In this document: piece by piece, positions 31,560 to 40,900 of the stretch | Position numbering within the stretch: position 1 is the stretch's first letter | Layout: the number at the start of each line of letters is the position of its first letter | Made by a program: the position numbers and the translations under genes | From: JAGOLU01 sp964542665 | GTDB lineage: Bacteria; Patescibacteriota; Microgenomatia; UBA1406; GWC2-37-13 | DNA: 50,073 nt | Reading direction: 5' to 3' | Assembly (NCBI GenBank): GCA_964542665.1 | Contig: CAZIUF010000005.1 | Span: forward strand, 1 to 50,073 | Notes under the pieces: generated by a model | Seen by the model: the letters and a program-made list of their open reading frames with translations, nothing else | What the model was told of the DNA's origin: nothing | The model's database searches: none

Positions 31560-31970
31560 TCAGCTCGATCTATGCGCGCGTCGCTTGAGTAGCTTTGAGT
31601 CGATAACAGAACGTCTAAGCATCGATTGAGCTTCTGCTCTATTCGTTGCCTCAGGTGAACTTTTCAGCAGTTCTTGCGCTCGAGTCATAGCTTCAGCGGT
31701 CAGTTTTTCATCGATCTCATCCTGACCATATGCTCTCGAAACCAAAATTTGAATGATCTTGCCATCTGTTTGCAGATATCCTCCCCCAATGGCTAGTGAC
31801 TCCTCTACTCCACCGGTACGATACGTTACGATACCCTCTGTGAGAAGTGCCAAAAGCGGGCGATGATGTGGCAACACAGTGATTTCGCCATCAGCAGAAG
31901 GAGCAGTGAGAGAGCTCACCTCGACAGATCGAACAATTTTCTTTGGAGTGACGATACTGAGTTTGATCAT
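31560..31970 (-). CDS. atpC: F1Fo ATP synthase subunit epsilon
   Basis: 136 aa. Beta-sandwich domain: KLSIVTPKKIVRSVEVSSLT, then PSADGEITVLPHHRPLLALL and GGGYLQTDGKIIQILVSRA. The C-terminal two-helix domain (about 88-136) is present, so it could act as an inhibitory latch. Last gene of the atp operon, 17 nt after atpD. Confidence 0.95.
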   Translation of the reverse strand: MIKLSIVTPKKIVRSVEVSSLTAPSADGEITVLPHHRPLLALLTEGIVTYRTGGVEESLAIGGGYLQTDGKIIQILVSRAYGQDEIDEKLTAEAMTRAQELLKSSPEATNRAEAQSMLRRSVIDSKLLKRRAHRSS

Positions 31971-31987
31971 GATATGGACTAGATGTA

Positions 31988-33352
31988 TTAGACAACTTCT
32001 TCGATATTTCCTTTCATGTAAAATGCCTGTTCACTTTTATCATCATGTTTGCCATCGAGAATCTCTCTAAATCCTTTGATTGTATCTTCTCGTTTTACAT
32101 ATCGACCTGGGCGCCCCGTGAAAGCCTCTGCGACGTTCATCGGCTGTGTGAGAAATCTCTGGATCTTGCGCGCTCGCGATACAGTTTTTTTATCTTCTTC
32201 TGAGAGCTCTTCCATACCCAGAATGGCGATGATATCCTGGAGATCCTTGTATCGCTGCAATGTTTTGAGCACATCGCGAGCTACTTGGTAGTGTTCCTCT
32301 CCAACTATTTCTGGGTCAAGTGCACGACTCGTCGAGGTAAGCGGGTCAATAGCAGGAAAAAGTCCTTGCTCTGCCAAAGATCGCTCAAGTGATATTGATG
32401 CATCAAGATGTGAGAAGGTCACTACAGGTGCTGGATCGGTATAGTCGTCTGCTGGTACATACACAGCCTGGATAGATGTAATAGACCCTTTTTTGGTTGA
32501 GGTGATGCGCTCTTGGAGAGCTGCCATTTCACTGGCTAGAGTTGGCTGATAACCTACTGCTGATGGAATACGTCCTAGGAGTGCTGATACCTCTGATCCC
32601 GCTTGGGCAAATCGGAAAATATTGTCAATGAATAGCAGCGTATCCATACCTTTCTCATCGCGGAAGTACTCTGCCATCGTCACTCCAGTGAGCGCGACAC
32701 GCAGACGGTTGCCTGGTGGCTCGTTCATCTGGCCAAATACGAGACATGTCTTGTCGATCACTTTGGTTTCCTGCATCTCATGCCACAAATCATTTCCCTC
32801 ACGGGTACGTTCACCAACGCCAGTGAATACTGATACGCCAGAGTGCACTTTGGCGACGTTATGAATCATTTCCTGGATAGTGACGGTCTTTCCTACGCCA
32901 GCCCCACCGAATATGGCCACTTTCCCACCTTTGATAAATGGCGCAATCAAGTCGATGACTTTGATCCCTGTTTCAAAAACTTCAGCTTTTCCTGATTGTT
33001 CAGCGAGAGTTGGAGCATCACGATGGATTGAGTATCGTTTTTTCGTCTTGGGAGCAGGCATCTCATCAACTGGTTCACCCAGTACGTTGAATATACGACC
33101 GAGTGTCTCTTCACCGACTGGTACTTCTATCGATTTGCCAGTATTGACGACCTCCATACCGATAGTTAGTCCATATGTAGATCCCATGGCTACGGTACGA
33201 ACAGCGCCTGGACTCAGCACGGTTTCGACCTCAAGTGTAAGAGTCGTATCAGCAGTTTTGACATGTAAAGCATCATACACTTTGGGTGTTTCATTTTCGG
33301 CAAACTGTACGTCGACGACGACGCCTCTGATAGATAGTATTGATCCTTTCAT
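31988..33352 (-). CDS. atpD: F1Fo ATP synthase subunit beta
   Basis: 454 aa from ATG 33352 (MKGSILSIRG); the frame continues upstream through repeat DNA and is not coding there. Walker A FGGAGVGKTVTIQEM, catalytic Glu in GVGERTREGNDL, Walker B TLLFIDNIFRFAQAG, and the adenine-pocket region following IDPLTSTSR. Catalytic subunit of F1. Slightly shorter than usual (460-480). Preceded by a 61-nt gap holding an inverted repeat. Confidence 0.98.
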   Translation of the reverse strand: MKGSILSIRGVVVDVQFAENETPKVYDALHVKTADTTLTLEVETVLSPGAVRTVAMGSTYGLTIGMEVVNTGKSIEVPVGEETLGRIFNVLGEPVDEMPAPKTKKRYSIHRDAPTLAEQSGKAEVFETGIKVIDLIAPFIKGGKVAIFGGAGVGKTVTIQEMIHNVAKVHSGVSVFTGVGERTREGNDLWHEMQETKVIDKTCLVFGQMNEPPGNRLRVALTGVTMAEYFRDEKGMDTLLFIDNIFRFAQAGSEVSALLGRIPSAVGYQPTLASEMAALQERITSTKKGSITSIQAVYVPADDYTDPAPVVTFSHLDASISLERSLAEQGLFPAIDPLTSTSRALDPEIVGEEHYQVARDVLKTLQRYKDLQDIIAILGMEELSEEDKKTVSRARKIQRFLTQPMNVAEAFTGRPGRYVKREDTIKGFREILDGKHDDKSEQAFYMKGNIEEVV

Positions 33353-33359
33353 AATATAG

Positions 33360-33410
33360 TTGATAATTGAAAATTGATAATTGACAACGTTATACACTGT
33401 CAATTATCAG
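33360..33410. repeat. TTGATAATTGA-type repeat with inverted repeat between atpG and atpD
   Basis: TGATAATTGACA (33375-33386) and TGTCAATTATCA (33398-33409) form a perfect 12-bp stem with an 11-nt loop; GTTGATAATTGAAAATTG precedes it. Related words occur inside uvrB and uvrC. In the polycistronic mRNA this hairpin would lie just before atpD. Confidence 0.75.
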
Positions 33411-33413
33411 TTC

Positions 33414-34274
33414 TCAGTTACTTTCCACGCTCTCCTTTGCGGTGATCATATCAAGGAGCTCTCCAGTGATCTTTGACTGACGCAACTTATTTCCAATCAA
33501 CGTGAGACTATAGATGACGTCTGAGGCATTGTCGGTCGCATTTTTCATCGCCATCATGCGCATACTATGCTCCACAGCTTGAGATGAGATGACTGCCCCA
33601 CGTATTTTTTCTTCTACGATGCTTCTCAAGAGCGGATCAACGAGAGAAGCAGGAGACGGCTCAATAAGATATTCTAGATTTGTCTGCTCTACTGCAACTG
33701 CACTTTTGGTATCTTTGGATTGAAAAGGTAACAGTTGATCAAGGACCACATCTGATTTGGTTGCTGATATGTACTGTGTGTAAAGAAGCTTGATCGAGCG
33801 AAATGAGCCGGACATAAATAGTGCGACAACTTGATCGAATATCGCGGTCACTTGTGTCATGGGATGTCCTGACGAATAGTCTGACAGAATATCACGATCA
33901 AATCGACTGATAAGTTGAGCACCTTTCGTACCGAGGGTGATAAACTCAGTCTCTTTGAGATTAATATGTTTGATTGCATATCTCAAAAGGTTTACGTGAA
34001 AGGCACCACAGAGGCCTTTGTTTGCTGATATGTAGATGATCAAATCCTTGGTTTTATCGGCAGGTGGATGCTGTAACAGTGGTGAGTGACTGATATCAAT
34101 CTTGGCTGCAACTGATTGCAAGAGTTGGTACAAGCTTGTGCGGTATGGCCTACCTTCAGTCTCCTCTGCTACTGACTTTTTCATTTTGACTGCAGAAACC
34201 ATTTGCATGGCTTTGGTGATTTTCTTTACGTTTTTGACTGATTTTGTCTTTTTACGGACAGCTCGTAGATTCAT
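33414..34274 (-). CDS. atpG: F1Fo ATP synthase subunit gamma
   Basis: 286 aa. The N-terminal helix KTKSVKNVKKITKAMQMVSA, then VKMKKS, and the C-terminal MRMMAMKNATDNASDVIYSL, then TLIGNKLRQSKITGELLDM, form the rotating coiled coil. The central part has IYISANKGLCGAFHVNLLRY. The ATG overlaps the stop of the small membrane gene (ATGA), so translation is coupled. Confidence 0.97.
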   Translation of the reverse strand: MNLRAVRKKTKSVKNVKKITKAMQMVSAVKMKKSVAEETEGRPYRTSLYQLLQSVAAKIDISHSPLLQHPPADKTKDLIIYISANKGLCGAFHVNLLRYAIKHINLKETEFITLGTKGAQLISRFDRDILSDYSSGHPMTQVTAIFDQVVALFMSGSFRSIKLLYTQYISATKSDVVLDQLLPFQSKDTKSAVAVEQTNLEYLIEPSPASLVDPLLRSIVEEKIRGAVISSQAVEHSMRMMAMKNATDNASDVIYSLTLIGNKLRQSKITGELLDMITAKESVESN

Positions 34275-34513
34275 TTTTTAGATGTAATATTTACATTGCC
34301 AATACTATTCATCAGACGATTAATAAATATAATCAAGAGAATATTCATGACTGAGAGAAGCAGTAAAAAAGTTGTGACAATGGGAGATAAATCTTGGATG
34401 TAAAAAAGAAAAAATAACCAAATACTAAGCATTATTAGTATTAAAATCGTAGTAGTTAAATTAACTATTCGCTTGGAGGGAATATATGGTGAAAAAAAGG
34501 GAATAGAAATCAT
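34271..34513 (-). CDS. two-helix membrane protein inside the atp operon, unknown
   Basis: 80 aa. Two strongly hydrophobic segments (about 18-40: LTTTILILIMLSIWLFFLFY; about 45-67: IVTTFLLLLSVMNILLIIFI) with short polar ends. It begins 4 nt after the atpA stop and overlaps the atpG start by 4 nt (ATGA), so it is a true member of the operon. Its codons are much richer in A/T than its neighbours. It resembles neither atpI (normally before atpB) nor any subunit known to me. Possible roles are assembly or membrane anchoring of the complex; this is speculation. Confidence 0.7.
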   Translation of the reverse strand: MISIPFFSPYIPSKRIVNLTTTILILIMLSIWLFFLFYIQDLSPIVTTFLLLLSVMNILLIIFINRLMNSIGNVNITSKK

Positions 34514-34517
34514 TATT

Positions 34518-36014
34518 TCAAATATTCAAAACTATCGATTTCAGAGCTTCCTCATCTTCTTTGTCCAGAATCTTTTTCTCATTAATTTTTGTGACTAGCT
34601 TTTTGTGGCCATGTCTCAAAGCATCAAGATATGTTTTTTCCCATGCCTCAACTTCCTTAACATCAATCTCATCAAGATGACCATTGTTCATCGCCCAAAA
34701 TACTGCCACTTCGGAAGCGAGATCATACGGATTGTTCTTGTTTTGCTTGAGGAGTTGCGTGGCTTTTGCTCCACGATTCAAAAACTTCTTGGTTTCTGGA
34801 TCCAAGTCAGACTCAAATTGTGAAAATGCAGCAAGCTCGCGATACTGTGCGAGATCAAGCTTGAGTTTTCCAGCTACTTGCTTCATAGCTTTGGTTTGTG
34901 CTGATCCGCCGACACGCGAGACCGAAATACCTACGTTGACTGCTGGTCGCATACCTGCGTTGAACAAATCTGTCTCAAGAAATATCTGCCCATCGGTGAT
35001 AGAGATGACATTGGTCGGGATATATGCTGATACGTCGTTTTCAAGTGTTTCGATGACTGGCAAGGCAGTGATTGATCCTCCTCCAAACTTCTCATCACGT
35101 CGACATGCGCGCTCAAGAAGACGTGAGTGAAGATAAAAAATATCACCGGGATATGCCTCACGTCCTGCAGGTCGGCGGAGAATCAATGAGATTTGTCGGT
35201 ATGCATATGCTTGCTTGGTCAAATCATCATAGATCACCAGGACATCCTTGCCCTGATCCATAAAGTACTCTGCGATGGCACATGCTGAGTACGGAGCAAG
35301 ATACTGCAATGCAGCAGAATCAGATGCTGATGCTTTGAGTACTACGGTATAGTCCATGGCATCATGGGCCTTGAGCAGCTCAACAATCGATGCAATTTTT
35401 GAATTTTTCTGACCAATGGCACAATAGATACAGATGACATCTTGGCCTTTTTGGTTGATGATTGTGTCAGTGCACAAAGTGGTCTTGCCTGTGCCACGGT
35501 CGCCAATGATCAACTCTCGCTGTCCTCGACCAATCGGGATAAGTGCATCGATAGACTTGATACCAGTCTGTAGTGGCACTGATACTGATTTGCGAGTCAC
35601 GACACCAGGAGCGATCTTTTCAACGGGATAATATTTGGTTGCTTTGACTGGATCTTTTGCATCCTCTGGAAGACCGAGGGTATTTACCACTCTACCTAGT
35701 ATTTGATCTGACACACCGATTGAGAGCTGTTTCCCAGTAGCAGTAACACGACTGGAAGAAGTGATATCTTCATATTTACCCAAAACCACGATACCGACAT
35801 TGTCAGGCATCAAATCGACAATCATCCCGTCTACCCCAGTTTCAAATCTAACCAGTTCACCGTATGAAGCTTGGGACAGTCCACTGGCAATAACCACGCC
35901 ATCTTTGATCTCTTGCACGATACCAACTTCTTGCACACTTCCCGTTGAACGCTCTTGCGTCGCAAGCTCTTTTTCAAAATCTTTGATGAGTTGGTTTATC
36001 TGGATGGTTGACAT
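34518..36014 (-). CDS. atpA: F1Fo ATP synthase subunit alpha
   Basis: 498 aa from ATG 36014 (MSTIQINQLI). Walker A IGDRGTGKTTLCTDTI; DVLVIYDDLTKQAYAYRQ; SVSRVGGSAQTKAMKQVAG near the C-terminal domain with the arginine finger. Regulatory nucleotide-binding subunit of F1. Length normal. Starts 16 nt after atpH. Confidence 0.98.
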   Translation of the reverse strand: MSTIQINQLIKDFEKELATQERSTGSVQEVGIVQEIKDGVVIASGLSQASYGELVRFETGVDGMIVDLMPDNVGIVVLGKYEDITSSSRVTATGKQLSIGVSDQILGRVVNTLGLPEDAKDPVKATKYYPVEKIAPGVVTRKSVSVPLQTGIKSIDALIPIGRGQRELIIGDRGTGKTTLCTDTIINQKGQDVICIYCAIGQKNSKIASIVELLKAHDAMDYTVVLKASASDSAALQYLAPYSACAIAEYFMDQGKDVLVIYDDLTKQAYAYRQISLILRRPAGREAYPGDIFYLHSRLLERACRRDEKFGGGSITALPVIETLENDVSAYIPTNVISITDGQIFLETDLFNAGMRPAVNVGISVSRVGGSAQTKAMKQVAGKLKLDLAQYRELAAFSQFESDLDPETKKFLNRGAKATQLLKQNKNNPYDLASEVAVFWAMNNGHLDEIDVKEVEAWEKTYLDALRHGHKKLVTKINEKKILDKEDEEALKSIVLNI

Positions 36015-36030
36015 ATTGTGTGGATAAAGA

Positions 36031-36297
36031 TTAAGCAAAAATTGTATCGATCCTTGATTTGACAGAGCAATCTATGCGTTGTGAGCCAACCTCTATTACA
36101 AAACCAGCGATAAGCGTTGGATCAATGTGTGCAGACAGAGTTGCTGTTGCTAATAATGGAAATCCCGTCTTGATCTTATCCAGCTCATCTTTGGACAAGG
36201 CATAAGGTGCATATACTTGAGCTAGAACAGTTTGATCAGTCAAACGTGACTTCAAAAAGTTCTTTAGATCTTGGCGAAGTGCAGGTGTAAGTTTCAT
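36031..36297 (-). CDS. atpH: F1Fo ATP synthase subunit delta, C-terminal domain only
   Basis: 88 aa, half the usual 175-185. It aligns with the C-terminal half of AtpH: YALSKDELDKIKTGFPLLA, then TLSAHIDPTLIAGFVIEVGS, with the family's final D-x-S-V-x-x-R/L pattern in IDCSVKSRID. The N-terminal six-helix domain that binds the alpha subunits is absent, and the 8-nt gap to atpF leaves no room for it in another frame. So it can contact the b subunit but the normal contact to the top of F1 is missing. Consistent position between atpF and atpA supports identity. Confidence 0.88.
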   Translation of the reverse strand: MKLTPALRQDLKNFLKSRLTDQTVLAQVYAPYALSKDELDKIKTGFPLLATATLSAHIDPTLIAGFVIEVGSQRIDCSVKSRIDTIFA

Positions 36298-36305
36298 ATA
36301 TCAGC

Positions 36306-36788
36306 TTATTTATTTGACAGGATGTGCTTGGTGATTTCTTTCTGTGCATCTGGCGTCAGATACTCATTAAGTCCCTTTTCGATGGTCAGCTTTGCCATCT
36401 GCTTCACCTGTTCGTTGAGTTGCTTTTGCACTTCTTTCTTTTCTATTTCTAGCATCTCACGACCGGCAGACACAATATCTTCAGATTGCTTCTGAGCTTG
36501 GCTGATCAGATCAGCTTTTGATTCATCTGCCGCTTTTTTGGCCTCGGACATGAGCTCTTTCTGCTTTTCTTTCATCTCTTTGAGCATCTTTACCTTCTCC
36601 GACTCCATAGAGGTATGAGAGTTCTGCAGATCGGTAGAAAGCTTGAGTCTATGCGCCTCTTCCTCTTGCTGCTTTTTGAGATACGCAAGGAGTGGTCCAG
36701 CGATAAACTTGCGGAATATAAAATAGAAAATACCAAAGTTTAGTATTTGTGCGATTAAAAGCTTCGGATCTATGCCAAGTGCTTCCAT
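36306..36788 (-). CDS. atpF: F1Fo ATP synthase subunit b
   Basis: 160 aa from ATG 36788 (MEALGIDPK); TTG 36797 is a less likely start. One N-terminal membrane helix (LLIAQILNFGIFYFIFRKFI) then a long, highly charged helix (Glu/Lys/Gln-rich) to the end, forming the peripheral stalk. Position between atpE and atpH is canonical. Confidence 0.95.
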   Translation of the reverse strand: MEALGIDPKLLIAQILNFGIFYFIFRKFIAGPLLAYLKKQQEEEAHRLKLSTDLQNSHTSMESEKVKMLKEMKEKQKELMSEAKKAADESKADLISQAQKQSEDIVSAGREMLEIEKKEVQKQLNEQVKQMAKLTIEKGLNEYLTPDAQKEITKHILSNK

Positions 36789-36810
36789 AATATGCAAATA
36801 ATATGTGTAT

Positions 36811-37038
36811 TTATACGAACTTGATCATCAGCGCGACTACGAGAGCAAAAATTGCCAGTGACTCAGCGAATGAGATCGCCAAAATCATGTTAGTCTGGAT
36901 CGTTGACGCTGCCTCAGGGTTGCGGCCAATAGACTCCATAGCTTTTGAGCCGATGAGAGCAATTGCGATAGCAGGTCCTATCGTACCAATGGCGATTGAT
37001 AACGCGGTGGCGAGCACTTTCATTGTGGCTACATCCAT
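36811..37038 (-). CDS. atpE: F1Fo ATP synthase subunit c
   Basis: 75 aa, two helices joined by the polar loop ESIGRNPEAA. The ion-binding Glu is in ISFAESLAIFALVV. Compared with the Na+-type c subunit of Ilyobacter, the helix-1 Gln is Ile (GPAIAIAL) and the Thr after E-S is Leu; this suggests H+ rather than Na+ coupling. Highly hydrophobic, normal length. Confidence 0.96.
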   Translation of the reverse strand: MDVATMKVLATALSIAIGTIGPAIAIALIGSKAMESIGRNPEAASTIQTNMILAISFAESLAIFALVVALMIKFV

Positions 37039-37062
37039 AGATATAAGAATAAAATAATAATT

Positions 37063-37911
37063 TTAATGATGGGCTTTTGTGGTGGCCATATTGATTAACA
37101 CGGCTGATATCATCGTAAAGACAAGTGCTTGAATGGCACCAGCCATGAGTTCAAGTACATAGAAAGGAACAAGGAAGAAGGATACGACTGAAGGCAGTAG
37201 GAATGCGACGATCGCAATCAAAACCTCGCCAGCAAGGACATTTCCAAATAAACGGAACGAGAACGAGAGGATACGCGAAAGCTCAGATATGAGCTCAAGA
37301 ATACCTACAAAGAACATGATGGGACTACTAAAGTTAAAGAATTTTTTCAGGTATCCACCCACACCGTTGTACTTCATGCCATAAAATTGGATAAGCGATA
37401 CGGTGATGAGCGCAAGAGCAAAAGTAGTGTTGAGATCAGCATTGTTCGCGCGCAAAAAAGGAATTTTATTATGCGACTCTGAGGCTACTTCTGTAGATCC
37501 TTCGTGACTTTCTTTTGCCGTTGGCACACTCACTTCTTTAGTTGATGTTGTTTCTACCTCAGTCGCATGTGCGACGCCAGTCTCAAGTGGCTTGATGAGT
37601 AAACTGCCTACCGTTGGCATGAGCCCAAACCAGTTATTGGCCAAAATATAGAAAAAATACGCCGCTAAAAGTGGGAAAAAGGCCTTCGTTTTTTCGTGCA
37701 GTATCGAAGACAGGAAGTTGTAGATACCCGTGAAGAGTGCGTTAAAGAGGTAGAAAAGTCTTGACTTTTTTTTATGTCGGAGTTGACTTTGATAGTACTT
37801 GCCGATAAGTATACAAATCAAGAGCACTATCCATGAAAGCACCATTGAGTTGGTGATCGGAAAACCAAAAAGATTAAGGACCTCTTCGGCCTTGATACTA
37901 ATATGTGGCAT
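37063..37911 (-). CDS. atpB: F1Fo ATP synthase subunit a
   Basis: 282 aa. Essential Arg in LSRILSFSFRLFGNVLAGEV; C-terminal helix FYVLELMAGAIQALVFTMIS. Between early membrane helices (about residues 95-140) there is a hydrophilic Thr/Glu/Ser-rich insertion (TEVETTSTKEVSVPTAKESH) that typical AtpB lacks; it would be exposed outside the membrane core. First gene of the operon, with -10 TACAAT 15 nt upstream; no atpI or atpZ precedes it. Confidence 0.96.
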   Translation of the reverse strand: MPHISIKAEEVLNLFGFPITNSMVLSWIVLLICILIGKYYQSQLRHKKKSRLFYLFNALFTGIYNFLSSILHEKTKAFFPLLAAYFFYILANNWFGLMPTVGSLLIKPLETGVAHATEVETTSTKEVSVPTAKESHEGSTEVASESHNKIPFLRANNADLNTTFALALITVSLIQFYGMKYNGVGGYLKKFFNFSSPIMFFVGILELISELSRILSFSFRLFGNVLAGEVLIAIVAFLLPSVVSFFLVPFYVLELMAGAIQALVFTMISAVLINMATTKAHH

Positions 37912-37984
37912 AAGTTCTGTCAGAATTGTACCAAAAGGATGATGACGATGTTACGGCAAGTTGATGTATATCAAACTAAGACAT

Positions 37985-40900
37985 TTATGATGAACTAGTT
38001 TTTTGCAGGTTGATAGCGTTATCTATCATCAAGTTATATCCATCCTCACGTTGAGATAGGGTACCTTTGACGAGCACTGGTGCATGTTGTGAGAATACAC
38101 TCTTAATAGACTCATATGTCTTAGGGAATGCTACCATCTCAAGTGAGCCCGTTCCGTCATTGAGTGTCATGATCGCCATTTCGCTCTGATCTTTTTTTGT
38201 CCTCACTATTTTGAGTGTAGATAAAACTCCTGCGAGGATAAACTTCTTTTTCACATCGCCAGGAGTGAGATCCTTGATCTTGATCGTAACCTTTTCATCA
38301 ATGATTTTTTGATACCGGGTAAGCGGTGATGAAGAGATGAGAAAGCCTATCAGTTCACGCTCAAACTCAGCAATCTCATACTCTGCATACTCGGGCAAAC
38401 TAGGAAATGAATCGGGTAACTCAGATGGCGACTCACTACCAAACAAATTGGATTGTCCCATCTGACTTGACTCCTTTGTTTTTGCGGCTTGTTCTACAAG
38501 CTCAGGAAATATAGTGATGAGTGATGCTCTGTTACCAAACGCTGCAAATGCGCCTACCTTTATCAAACTTTCTAAAGTTTTTTTGTTTACTTTACGAAGA
38601 TCCACTCGATGCAAAAAATCACTAAAACTATGAAATGGTTTATTGCCTCTGGCGTGAATCACTGTCTCTATAGCAGCAGATCCGACGTTCTTGATAGCAG
38701 TCAGACCAAACCTAATATCTGTATTTTCAATTGAGAAACCATCTTGTGATTTATTGATATCAGGAGGAAGCACTAATATGTTCATCCGCTTACATTCCTC
38801 GAGTGCTGCACCTATTTTCTCATCTTTGAAAGGTCCTGACGACCCGTTGATTTCAGCAGTTAATAGCGAGGTCATGAACTCGACTGGATAGTTAGCTTTC
38901 AGATACGCTGTCCAATAGGCGATGAGGGCATACGATGCAGCATGAGCTTTGTTAAATCCATATGCGGCAAATTTCTCGATAAAACCGAAGACGTCTTCTG
39001 CCAAACGACGCTTGTATCCATGCTCGACACAGCCCTCTATAAATTGAATTTTGCCTTTTTCCATGAGTGATTTCTTTTTCTTTCCTACTGCCATACGCAG
39101 TAAATCGGCATGTGACTTCGTAAAGTGTGCCATCACCACCGCAATGTCGATGACTTGCTCCTGATAGACAAGTATTCCATAGGTTTCTTCAAGCACTACT
39201 TTGAGATCCTTATGTGGATAGGTTACCGATGAGGGATTCCGTTTGCCTTCAATAAATGTAGGAATTAGATCCATAGGACCAGGTCTATACAGTGCCACCA
39301 TGGCGGTTATATCAGTCAGCTTGTTTGGCTTTAGATCCTTTGCAAGTCTCCGCATACCTCCTGATTCAAGCTGAAACACACCCACCGTGTCACCACGGGA
39401 GATGAGATCATATGCTTTCTGATCGTCTAGACGCACCTCATGTATATCTATCGTTTCGCCATGAGTTTGTTTAATAAAGTTCATCGCTGACTCAATGATG
39501 CTTAGATTGCGCAGTCCCAGTATGTCAGCTTTTACGAGTCCGATCGCTTTATTGTCTGAAACGGCATTCAAATCAAGCGAGTACATGTCGTATTGGGTGA
39601 TGATTTTGTCACCCTTAGGTTCGCGTTGAACAGGTATGTGATCAGTGATCGGACGGTCTGCTACGATGAGTCCTGCAGCATGTACTGATGCATGCCGAGG
39701 TAGCCCTTCCAGTCTTTGTGAAACATCGATGATCTGCTTGATCTCTTCCTCTCCTTCATATGCTAGCTTGAGTGCAGGAGATTGTTCCATTGCTATCTCT
39801 AGGTTGACTGGAAAGCCTTGTTTGCTTGGCGGAATCATTTTGGCGATGCGGTCTCCCGTGGCATAGCTATGGCCAAGTGCTCGACCTACATCTCTGACGA
39901 CCATCCGTGCCTCCATGGTTCCGAATGTGATGATTTGAGCGACGCGATCTTCTCCATATCGCTGCGAAATATACTTCACAACTTCTTCGCGACGAGTATC
40001 TGCAAAATCGATATCAAAGTCTGGTGGCGTGGGACGCTCAGGATTCAAAAAACGCTCAAACGGGAGGTTATAGTCCAACGGATTGATATCAGTGATGCGC
40101 AGACAATATGCGACAAGAGATCCGGCACCGGATCCACGTCCGGGTCCGACTGCTATACCGTGATCTTTCGACCAATTTACGACGTCCTGGACAAAGAGAA
40201 AGTAAGGTGCGTATCCCTTGTCATTGATGATTTTTAGCTCATACTCGAGTCGGGCTGATATCACTTCCTGGTCATACTCTTTGACTCTGCTTCGTCGCTC
40301 TTGGACAAGATGGAGTAAATGCTCAGGAGGTGTCGAATCGTCGGGTATCGGATACTTTGGCAAAATCAACTTTCCGTATGGTATCTCGGCGTTGCATAGA
40401 TCTGCAATCTTTTGAGTATTTTCGATCGCTTCGGGCAGATCTGAAAAAAGCTCACTCATTTCCGGCTCTGTTTTGAAGTAATAGTCTGGAGTATCTACCA
40501 TGGTTAGTGGTCTGTCCTTTTCGTAAATCACTCGCTGGCTTCCTATGCAAAGCAATACCTCGTGGGCATTGGCATCATCCTTTTCGAGATAGTGCACATT
40601 GGCGGTAGCAACGAGGGGGACTCCATGACTCCGAGCAAGTTTGATTAGCTTTTGGTTGATCGCCTCAAGCTGTGGCAGATCTGGATGGCGTTCAAGTTGG
40701 ATATAAAAGTTTTCGCCAAACAAGCTCACATACCGTTTAAGTACGGCTTCGGCTTCTTTTGGCTGATCATCACGAAGTAAAGTCCCAAGTAGCCCGGTCA
40801 TGGGAGGGCCAGAAAGTACGATAAGGTCATCTTTGTATTTTTCAAGCATCGCAAAGTCGATACGTGGTTGATAGTGCAGACCATCTAAGAATCCTGATGT

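Noticed and set aside
36811..37038. Na+-coupled ATP synthase
   Set aside because: The c-subunit helix 1 lacks the Gln ligand and the Thr following Glu-Ser is Leu, so proton coupling is more likely.
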